Below, in pieces: positions 26,793 through 33,902 of a stretch of DNA of 35,565 nucleotides; position 1 is the first letter of the stretch; every line of letters starts with the position of its first letter. The notes below the pieces were generated by a model. That model saw only the letters and a program-made list of their open reading frames with translations. It had not been told where the DNA came from and did not search any database. Both the position numbers and the translations under genes were made by a program. Location of the stretch: positions 1 through 35,565 of the forward strand of contig JACCSF010000188.1 in assembly GCA_013813135.1 (NCBI GenBank), written 5' to 3'. The DNA is from Thermoleophilaceae bacterium. GTDB taxonomy: Bacteria; Actinomycetota; Thermoleophilia; Solirubrobacterales; Thermoleophilaceae.

Positions 26793-28190
26793 GTGAGTCC
26801 GAAGAAACAGACAGAGCTACGCCGGGCCGACGCGCTTCGAAACCGCGAGCGCATCCTCGACGCGGCCGAGCGGATGCTTGAGCGGTCGCCGTCTGCCAGC
26901 CTTGCCGACATCGCCGCAGCCGCCGGTGTCGCGCGGTCCACGCTCCACCGCCGCTTCCGCACGCGCGATGAGCTCCTCGCCGCGGTGCGCGACCGGCCAC
27001 ACGAGCAGAGTCAGGAAAGCTCTCTACGCTCGCTTCCGGCGGGGCGCCTGGGTCGCGGGCGACCGATCAGCCTCGATGCGATCCAGGTCTTCGACGTCGT
27101 GCCTCCAGCCGTGCTACCTGAGCAGCTTGTCGCCGAGGCGCAGCGGATCGCCAAAGTGCCGGTCGCGCTGTACGTGCTCGACATCGATGGAACGCACCTA
27201 CTGCACATGGCCGGACCGCATCGGCTTGGGCAAACGATCGAGGCTCCGTTGGCGATCGGTCCCGAGCTCGACGCCGACGGGCTCTCACAGCTGCGCGAGC
27301 AACTCGCCGTGCGCCGCGGCATCGAGATCTCCGCCCTGTGGCTGCGCGGACGAGCAAACGGCGTGATGATCGCCTTCGGCCGCCCGGCCGAGCCGCTCAC
27401 CGAGCTAGCCCGCCAGGCCGCCGCGGCGGTCACCCTCGCGGATCGCTACACCGACGCCTTCGCCACAGCGCAACGCCGCAAACAGCCGAAGGCCGCTGCC
27501 GAGATCCAGCAGAGCCTGCTGCCCCCACGAATCGTCCGTGTCACCGGTGGGGAGATCGCCGGAAATGTACTTCCAAGCTACGAAGTCGCCGGCGACTGGT
27601 TCGACGTGATCGAGAACGCCGACGGTATCTGGATCACCGTCGCCGACGGGCTCGGAGGCTCGACCCGGGCAGCGGCCAGCAGCGCCGTAGCGCTCGGTGC
27701 CCTACGAGCCAGCCGGCGTAGCGGAGCCGGCATCAGCGAAGCCCTCATCGTGATGCACCAGACGCTTCGGGAGATGCCGGGGCCGCGCGCGGAGATGACG
27801 GCGGTCGCCGCGCGCTGGGACCCCGCCACGAACGAGCTCAGCGTCGCGAATTGCGGTCATGTCGCGCCCGTGATCCTGCGCGGCGACGCTGATGTCGAGC
27901 ACGTCCGCGGTCCCCACGCGCACGGGCTCGGGGGACGGGCCAGCCCCAAGCCCGTCGAACGGTCGACCTCGCTCGCGCCCGGCGACCGCCTCGTGATCGT
28001 GTCCGACGGCGTGATCAAGTCCGGCCAGGGCAAGGCCGGCCTCGGCGTCGAGGGGCTCGTTCGAGCTGCGCTTCGATCCGAGCGCGAGACCGCCGCCGAC
28101 ACCGTCCGAGAGGTCCATAAGGCCGTCCTGGACTCAGCCGGAGGACAGCTCTCGGACGACGCGACGGCCGTCTGCCTGTCCGTCGAGTAA
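26793..28190 (+). CDS. TetR-type HTH / GAF-like / SpoIIE (PP2C) phosphatase fusion
   Basis: N-term NRERILDAAERMLERSPSASLADIAAAAGVARSTLHRRFRTRDELLAAV; C-term LLPPRI...EVAGDWFDVIENADGIWITVADGLGG...VANCGHVAPVIL...GDRLVIVSDGVI...LSDDATAVCL. Confidence 0.88.
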   Translation: MSPKKQTELRRADALRNRERILDAAERMLERSPSASLADIAAAAGVARSTLHRRFRTRDELLAAVRDRPHEQSQESSLRSLPAGRLGRGRPISLDAIQVFDVVPPAVLPEQLVAEAQRIAKVPVALYVLDIDGTHLLHMAGPHRLGQTIEAPLAIGPELDADGLSQLREQLAVRRGIEISALWLRGRANGVMIAFGRPAEPLTELARQAAAAVTLADRYTDAFATAQRRKQPKAAAEIQQSLLPPRIVRVTGGEIAGNVLPSYEVAGDWFDVIENADGIWITVADGLGGSTRAAASSAVALGALRASRRSGAGISEALIVMHQTLREMPGPRAEMTAVAARWDPATNELSVANCGHVAPVILRGDADVEHVRGPHAHGLGGRASPKPVERSTSLAPGDRLVIVSDGVIKSGQGKAGLGVEGLVRAALRSERETAADTVREVHKAVLDSAGGQLSDDATAVCLSVE

Positions 28191-28292
28191 CCCTACGCCG
28201 TCGCCACGCTTGCCGAGGTGTGCGATGCGGGCACGGTGCGTTTCGACGGACTCGACCTCACGTTGCCTGACGGCGCCGACGGCTGACGAGCC

Positions 28293-28607
28293 CTAGTGAC
28301 GGTGGCCGGTCATCCAGTGAGCCAGGCTCATCAGCACGTGGCGCGACCACGCCCAGCGGAAGAGCACGGCCACGGCGGCGAAGGTCGCCACCCCGAGCAG
28401 GACGCGCACACCGAGCCCGACGCCTTGCATGCCGAAGGCGACCGTGAGCGCGATGCCGACCACGATCCCAAGCACCGCGAGGCGCAGGTCATTGAGCCCG
28501 CGCTTGACGCTGAGTTCGGCAGTTCCGGCCACCCCCACCTCGGCCGCGAGCGTGACCTTGGCGGTCTTCGGCGGGCGCTTGGCGGGCTCGTCGTCGACCA
28601 TCGCCAA
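28293..28607 (-). CDS. Small membrane protein (104 aa)
   Basis: Two hydrophobic segments (LRLAVLGIVVGIALTVAFGM; VRVLLGVATFAAVAVLFRWAW). Confidence 0.65.
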   Translation of the reverse strand: MAMVDDEPAKRPPKTAKVTLAAEVGVAGTAELSVKRGLNDLRLAVLGIVVGIALTVAFGMQGVGLGVRVLLGVATFAAVAVLFRWAWSRHVLMSLAHWMTGHRH

Positions 28608-28612
28608 GGGAG

Positions 28613-28733
28613 TCTAGGTCGCAAATCGGTCGCAAGCCGCGTTTTGAGCGCTGCCCTCCCCGGTCGCAGCGGGCGGTGCCTGCGGCTCTACAATGCCGTT
28701 CGCAGTACCACTCGCGCCCGTAGCTCAGTGGAT
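28613..28733 (+). repeat. tRNA-Arg promoter region + 5' end; counterpart of 21348-21467
   Basis: See 21348-21467; conserved -10-like CTCTACAA(T). Confidence 0.85.
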
Positions 28734-28786
28734 AGAGCGCTGCCCTCCGGAGGCAGAAGTCGCAGGTTCGAATCCTGCCGGGCGCG
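28714..28786 (+). tRNA. tRNA-Arg (anticodon CCG), CCA not encoded
   Basis: GCGCCCG/CGGGCGC acceptor stem, CTGCC-CTCCGGA-GGCAG anticodon arm, GCAGG-TTCGAAT-CCTGC T-arm. Confidence 0.97.
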
Positions 28787-28789
28787 TCG
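28744..28789 (+). repeat. 46-bp direct repeat, tRNA copy (attL-like)
   Basis: CCTCCGGAGGCAGAAGTCGCAGGTTCGAATCCTGCCGGGCGCGTCG. Confidence 0.9.
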
Positions 28790-28941
28790 GCGAGTTCCGC
28801 ACGCTAGAGCGAGATGGGTCTACCAGGTCGAGCGGCGAGGCAGAAGTCAAACCCGGTGTTGATCCAGGGCGCCTGTAACCCGCGGCTGGGCGGAGTCCCG
28901 ATCGCCGGAGAGAGCTGCGCGGAGGGAGGCCCCGCCGCGGG

Positions 28942-29409
28942 CTAGGGGCGCGTCGTGGGCTCCGCGTCCAAGATGCCTCGGATCTCGTCGAGCGCTGTCT
29001 GCTCCTCGGCGCTGACCTGCTTTCCGCCGATGCCGATGAAGCCTCCCTCCTTGTGGGCCTCCGCGGCAGCCTGAGCCACCGCGACCACGAAGCGCTTGTA
29101 CTCCTCGACATCCCCCGCGGAGCCCTTCTCGCCCCAAAGCGCCTCTCGCAGTCGCTCGCCGCTGACCGCCGCGATGTCACCCCCACCCTGCAGCTGCTGC
29201 GGGTTGACAGCGGGCGGCGAAGAGACGAGAGCGTCGAGAAATTCGCTCTCGCCCTGAGTCCGCCGCGCCTCGGCGTACACCTGTGCCATGGCGAGGCTTT
29301 CGCGAATCGTTCCGCCCCGCCCGGCAGCCACAACCCTCATCCCAGCCAACACCGGGCCCTCCACCACGGTGGACCATTCCTCGGCGTTGAAGTCAGCCTT
29401 GCTCGTCAC
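28942..29409 (-). CDS. Hypothetical protein (155 aa)
   Basis: MTSKADFNAEEWSTVVEGPVLAGMRVVAAGRGGTIRESLAMAQVYAEARRTQGESEFLDALV; consistent helical composition. Confidence 0.72.
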   Translation of the reverse strand: MTSKADFNAEEWSTVVEGPVLAGMRVVAAGRGGTIRESLAMAQVYAEARRTQGESEFLDALVSSPPAVNPQQLQGGGDIAAVSGERLREALWGEKGSAGDVEEYKRFVVAVAQAAAEAHKEGGFIGIGGKQVSAEEQTALDEIRGILDAEPTTRP

Positions 29410-29574
29410 TGCCCCTCCTGGGCTCCGAGTTCGCGTCCACGTGCACTACCCGGTGGCAGGGGCAGCAATCCTCGACAGCCGCGGGCGGGGTCGTGGCGCC
29501 AGATCGCATTCAAGCGAAACAATCCCGACGTTCAGGTAACGCGAGGGGCCGGTGCCGGTGGCAGTGCGCCGGGC

Positions 29575-30429
29575 TCAGCGCATCATCTGCATCGCGGCGC
29601 CGTGGGGGTCGCCGCTGTCGTGCGTCGCGCTGTCCGGTGTGGCGAATCCCGGCACGTCGGCGGGCACGAATGCCACGCCGAGGCCGAGCGCGAGCAGCAG
29701 CACGGCTACGGTTGTGCGCGCGGCGGCCGGCCAGGGCAGCAGTTTCTCGCCGGCGATGAACGCGGCAATCAGCGCCATCCAGCCGAGGCTCATCACGCCG
29801 ATAGCGAACAGCGCCGCCATCAGCGCCCAGCAGCAGCCCAGGCACCAGGCGCCGTGCCGCAACCCGAGCTCGAGGCCACCCCACCGGCCGTGGCGCCAGC
29901 GCTCCGCGAGGAACATCATGGGGCTGCGACACTTCACGAGGCAGGCCTGCTTGAGCGGTGTCAACTGATAGAGGGCCGCAGCCACGATCACCCCGCCGGT
30001 CAGATAAGGGCCCGCCTCATCCCACGCCAGGAATGCCGGGTCGATCGCGCGAGCCAGCTCGATCAGGCCGTACGCGCCTAGGCCCGCTCCTGTCCAGACA
30101 CACAGGTAGCCGGCCACGAACAGCAACGTAGCGTCCGGCGCCGCCCCCTTCCCTCGCGAGCGATGGCCCGCCCGCAGCCGGTCGTACATCAACACGGTGG
30201 GAGCCACCGACGGGAACATCATCGCCGCCATCATGGTCACCCAAACGGTGATGTAGAACCCGAGGCCTCCGAGGTCCATGCCCGGCACCGATTCCATGCC
30301 GCCCATCCGGTCGTCGGTGACCAGCCAGGCCACCAGGGCAAGCGCGAGCAGCAGGCCCAGCAGCCCGAGCTGGGCACGCTCGAGCCGAAACGTCCCAGCC
30401 GAGCGCTCACTGAGCCGGGCTGCCTCCAA
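29575..30429 (-). CDS. DUF2182 integral membrane protein
   Basis: TVWVTMMAAMMFPSVAPTVLMYDRL; LTPLKQACLVKCRSPMMFL; GLRHGAWCLGCCWALMAALFAIGVMSLGWMALIAAFIAGEKLLP. Confidence 0.9.
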   Translation of the reverse strand: MEAARLSERSAGTFRLERAQLGLLGLLLALALVAWLVTDDRMGGMESVPGMDLGGLGFYITVWVTMMAAMMFPSVAPTVLMYDRLRAGHRSRGKGAAPDATLLFVAGYLCVWTGAGLGAYGLIELARAIDPAFLAWDEAGPYLTGGVIVAAALYQLTPLKQACLVKCRSPMMFLAERWRHGRWGGLELGLRHGAWCLGCCWALMAALFAIGVMSLGWMALIAAFIAGEKLLPWPAAARTTVAVLLLALGLGVAFVPADVPGFATPDSATHDSGDPHGAAMQMMR

Positions 30430-30431
30430 GG

Positions 30432-31037
30432 CTAGGCCGCCCAGGCGAACGGGCTGGCGAAACCGGAGCGACCCTCGTAGGCGAACTCCATACCGAACGC
30501 GCTCAAATGGGACTTTGTCGCTCTGGCGATCGCGAAGTCGTCTCCGGCTGGGTGGAAGATGCCGACAAGTCTCGCCGGCTGGCCGTCCTCCTTGCCGAAC
30601 GGCACGATCTCCGTCACCTCCACCTCGCCGTCTTCGCCCACCTTGATGCGGTGGGTGCCGTTCTCGTGGGAGACCTCCATCGACACCCGCTCCACGCCCA
30701 GCTGCTCCCCGACGAGCGGTCCCAGGGCCTCCATCGGCCCGCCGAGCTGACCGCCGAACACCGCCGCGAGCTTGTCGGCCTGCTCGTCGGACGCCTTGTC
30801 GTCGATCAGCACACCGAGCCGCCAGTTCCCTTCGCTCATCACCTTCGGGGTATCCCCGACCGCCGCGACGGTCAGACCGCTCACGTCTACGCCCTCAACC
30901 TCACCGGACTCCACCTGAAAAACCAGGAACGCGTGACAGCGGTCGCGGTCCGCACCCAAGTCGAGCGAGACAGTGCACGGGCATGGCACGTCGCAGGAGC
31001 AGTTCTCGAAGTACTGGCCTTCCAGCTTCCAACCCAT
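30432..31037 (-). CDS. DUF1326 protein
   Basis: MGWKLEGQYFENCSCDVPCPCTVSLDLGADRDRCHAFLVFQVESGEVEGVDVSGL. Confidence 0.9.
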   Translation of the reverse strand: MGWKLEGQYFENCSCDVPCPCTVSLDLGADRDRCHAFLVFQVESGEVEGVDVSGLTVAAVGDTPKVMSEGNWRLGVLIDDKASDEQADKLAAVFGGQLGGPMEALGPLVGEQLGVERVSMEVSHENGTHRIKVGEDGEVEVTEIVPFGKEDGQPARLVGIFHPAGDDFAIARATKSHLSAFGMEFAYEGRSGFASPFAWAA

Positions 31038-31290
31038 GCCGTCCTCCTCGATCGCTTGGACCGATTATCCGCCCGCCGAGCCGCCGGAGTCAAGGGCACG
31101 CCGCGGAAGAGCACGACAGGTGGTGACCGGGAGGCTTGCTGCAGAGCTTCCGAGATCAGAGTCGCAGCGAGGTGCTTACCGGAATCACCGCGGATGCCTC
31201 AGGTAGACGTTGTGCCATCAGCCGCACGGCGAGCCATGGCTGCAGTTGTCCCAGCCCCACTACGGCCGGAACGCCGCGCAGGTCCCGTCC

Positions 31291-32115
31291 TCAGGCCCGT
31301 GTGCCCACCATGAGCAGGTACTCCTTCTCGAACCGTGCGCGGTCGGGCGTGCCGCGGTTCCACTCGTCACAGAACCGGTTCAGCGCCTCGTCGAACTCCG
31401 CCTCGCGCCCGGTGCGGCGGGCATTCGCCTGCGCCGCGATGGTCGGGCCGTACCGTCCCTTGAAGTGCTCGGCGTAGTCGTGCGGACGCTCGAAGGCGGT
31501 GATTTCCAGCACGTCACGCTGCGGCTTGCGGAACTCGACGCGGTCGCCGAACAACTCATGCACGTGCGCCTCGCTGCCCCACAGCGGCGCCGGTTGCGCC
31601 CCCGGTGGAGGCGTCGGGGCGAACGGCCCCATTGTCCGAAACAGCGCGCCGATCATGCCCTCGGGCGTCCAGCTCAGCAGCCCGATCGTGCCGCCCGGGC
31701 GGCAGACGCGCACGAGCTCGTCGGCGACGTCCTGGTGGTGGGGCGCGAACATCGCGCCGATCGATGATATGACGACGTCGAACGACTCATCGTCGAACGG
31801 CAGGTTCTCGGCGTCGGCTTCGACCCATTCCAGCCCGAGCCCTTCGGCCTCCGCGCGGCGCCGACCGGCCTGGAGCAGCTCGGGCGTCAGGTCGCTCGCC
31901 GTGACGGTTGCGCCGCGCTCTGCTGCCGGAATTGAGGCGTTGCCGGTGCCGGCGGCCACATCGAGGACACGCATCCCGGGGCCAATGTCGCAAGCCTCGA
32001 CGAGCCGTGGCCCGAGCGGCAAGAGGAACGTCTCGACCATGGACGGGTAGTCGCCGGATGCCCACATCGCGCGATGGCGCGCCTTGAGCTCAACATCGGA
32101 CTTGGTGGACGACAA
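31291..32115 (-). CDS. Class I SAM-dependent methyltransferase
   Basis: MRVLDVAAGTGNASIPAAERGATVTASDLTPELLQAGRRRAEAEGLGLEWVEADAENLPFDDESFDVVISSIGAMFAP. Confidence 0.92.
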   Translation of the reverse strand: MSSTKSDVELKARHRAMWASGDYPSMVETFLLPLGPRLVEACDIGPGMRVLDVAAGTGNASIPAAERGATVTASDLTPELLQAGRRRAEAEGLGLEWVEADAENLPFDDESFDVVISSIGAMFAPHHQDVADELVRVCRPGGTIGLLSWTPEGMIGALFRTMGPFAPTPPPGAQPAPLWGSEAHVHELFGDRVEFRKPQRDVLEITAFERPHDYAEHFKGRYGPTIAAQANARRTGREAEFDEALNRFCDEWNRGTPDRARFEKEYLLMVGTRA

Positions 32116-32142
32116 GGGGCCTCCGTTCTGGTTGACACGCCG

Positions 32143-32171
32143 ACCGTACCGCCGCCCGGCCCCGAATCCAA
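32143..32171 (-). promoter_or_regulatory. Sigma70-like promoter for the methyltransferase
   Basis: TTGGAT (32171-32166), 17 bp, TACGGT (32148-32143). Confidence 0.4.
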
Positions 32172-32217
32172 CCGACGTTGCGGGCGGCCGGCGCGATTTT
32201 GCTTCGGTTGCCAGAGT

Positions 32218-32263
32218 CCTCCGGAGGCAGAAGTCGCAGGTTCGAATCCTGCCGGGCGCGTCG
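32218..32263 (+). repeat. 46-bp direct repeat, displaced tRNA-Arg 3' half (attR-like)
   Basis: Identical over 46 nt to 28744-28789, without any 5' tRNA half. Confidence 0.9.
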
Positions 32264-32387
32264 ATCGAGCACCAGCGTAGAGCCGCTTTCGCTGCCGGAT
32301 GGCGAAAGGCCGCGGCAGGGACGATGATGGACCGAGAAGCCTGCTGGCACGGTGCCGGCCAGGAGTTCTGCGTGGTGGGGAGCCCAA

Positions 32388-33902
32388 ATGTCGCTGGTGG
32401 ACAACCTCCGGGAGATGGAGCGAACGCGGGAGGCGTACTGGCTGCGCCACCCGTCGACTTCCTCTACCAAGCTGCACTGGCGGGCCGTCACCGTTCGGCA
32501 CTGCTTTCACGTCCTGCCCGGCGAATCGATCCTCGAGATCGGTGCCGGCAGCGGCCTCTGGACAAAGCACCTGACGTCAGTCCTTCGAGGCGAGAACCCC
32601 GTGACCGCCGCCGCCTTCAACGCCGACCTGGCCGAGCAGGCAGCGGCGCAAGCGCTCGCGAACACAAGCGTTGCCCTGGTATCGCACCTCGACGCAGACC
32701 TCTCTCCCGGCAGCTTCGACTACGTCGTCGGGACCGCCATTCTCTGCCACGACAAGTACTCCGAGAACCTGAGGCAAATCCACCGGCTCCTCAAGCCCGG
32801 GGGACAGCTGCTGTTCTTCGAAGCCAACTATTGGAACCCACAGGTTCTGGTCAAGAGCGCCGTGCCCCCGCTGGGCCGCCGCGCGGGTAACGCGCGCTGT
32901 CAAATCGGCATGCGCAAGTACCGGCTGATGAAGGCAGCGTCGCACGAGGGGTTCACCGACATAGAGATCGTCCCCTACGACATCGTGCACCCACGCACCC
33001 CTCGGCGCATGGTTCCGGCCATCCAGGAAACCGCCTTCGTCCTGGAGCACGTCCCAGGACTTCGGGAGATCTGCGGCACGCTCTACATCTGGGCGAGGAA
33101 GCCGGCCGACGGGCCGGCCCGTCGGCCGAGCGTCAATCTCGCTCGTCATCACGAGCTTCGACAATCGACGTCCGTCGTCGTTCCCTGCCGCAACGAGGCG
33201 ATGAATGTGCCGCGCCTGGTGTCCGGATTGATGGACGCCTACGGCGACTACATCACCGAAATCATCATCGTCAACGATGACAGCGGGGACGCGACAGCGG
33301 CCGTGACCCGGAGCTTGGCCGCCGAGGATCCGCGGATCCGCCTCATCGATCGAACTCCTCCAGGAGGGGTCGGGCGAGCGCTCAGGGATGGCTACGACGC
33401 CGCGCGCGGGAAGTACATCCTGTCCATGGACTGCGACTTCCAGCTGATCGTTCCGGAGCTTCGCGATCTCTTCGACGTGGTTGCCGCGGGTCATGCGGGC
33501 GCCATCGGCAGTCGCTTCTCCCATGAGTCGGTCCTGATCAACTATCCGTTCGCCAAGATCATCGCCAACCGCGCGTTTCACCTGCTCGTACGGCTGGTCC
33601 TGCATCAACCGGTGCGCGACATCTCCAACAACCTGAAGCTGTACCGGGCGGAGATCCTCAAGGACCTCGATATCCGGCGGCCGGACTTCGGCGCCAACGC
33701 GGAGACGGGCCTCAAGCCAATCGCCGCGGGGCACGACATTCAGGAGGTCCCGATCTCCTGGATCAACCGGACCGACGACATGGGCGCCTCCAACTTCGGG
33801 ATCTTGAGGTTCGCGCCAAGCTATCTCCGCGCCTTGGCCGATCTCGTACGCGCCGTCCGAAGCGAGCCGGCTGAGCACGCGAAAGAGCGCGCTCGCCCAT
33901 GA
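32388..33902 (+). CDS. Fusion: SAM methyltransferase + family 2 glycosyltransferase (polyprenyl-phosphate-sugar synthase-like)
   Basis: N-term ILEIGAGSGLWTKHLTSVL; C-term SVVVPCRNEAMNVPRLVSGLMDAYGDYITEIIIVNDDSGDATAAVTRSLAAEDPRIRLIDRTPPGGVGRALRDGYDAARGKYILSMDCDFQ. Confidence 0.9.
   Translation: MSLVDNLREMERTREAYWLRHPSTSSTKLHWRAVTVRHCFHVLPGESILEIGAGSGLWTKHLTSVLRGENPVTAAAFNADLAEQAAAQALANTSVALVSHLDADLSPGSFDYVVGTAILCHDKYSENLRQIHRLLKPGGQLLFFEANYWNPQVLVKSAVPPLGRRAGNARCQIGMRKYRLMKAASHEGFTDIEIVPYDIVHPRTPRRMVPAIQETAFVLEHVPGLREICGTLYIWARKPADGPARRPSVNLARHHELRQSTSVVVPCRNEAMNVPRLVSGLMDAYGDYITEIIIVNDDSGDATAAVTRSLAAEDPRIRLIDRTPPGGVGRALRDGYDAARGKYILSMDCDFQLIVPELRDLFDVVAAGHAGAIGSRFSHESVLINYPFAKIIANRAFHLLVRLVLHQPVRDISNNLKLYRAEILKDLDIRRPDFGANAETGLKPIAAGHDIQEVPISWINRTDDMGASNFGILRFAPSYLRALADLVRAVRSEPAEHAKERARP

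Larger units (their letters stand above)
28744..32263. mobile_element. Candidate degenerate integrative segment flanked by 46-bp tRNA-derived direct repeats
   Basis: Perfect repeat of tRNA-Arg 3' half at both ends; no recombinase gene visible. Confidence 0.5.

Noticed and set aside
28191-28292. Reading VATLAEVCDAGTVRFDGLDLTLPDGADG* after the TetR-SpoIIE gene
   Set aside because: Possible gene tail, but no start or family recognised; not supportable.
28693-28878. 61-aa ORF MPFAVPLAPVAQWIERCPPEAEVAGSNPAGR...
   Set aside because: It is the tRNA-Arg gene translated; a well-known spurious ORF pattern.
32074-32280. ORF containing SPPEAEVAGSNPAGR
   Set aside because: Translation of the displaced tRNA 3' half, antisense to the methyltransferase start; not a gene.
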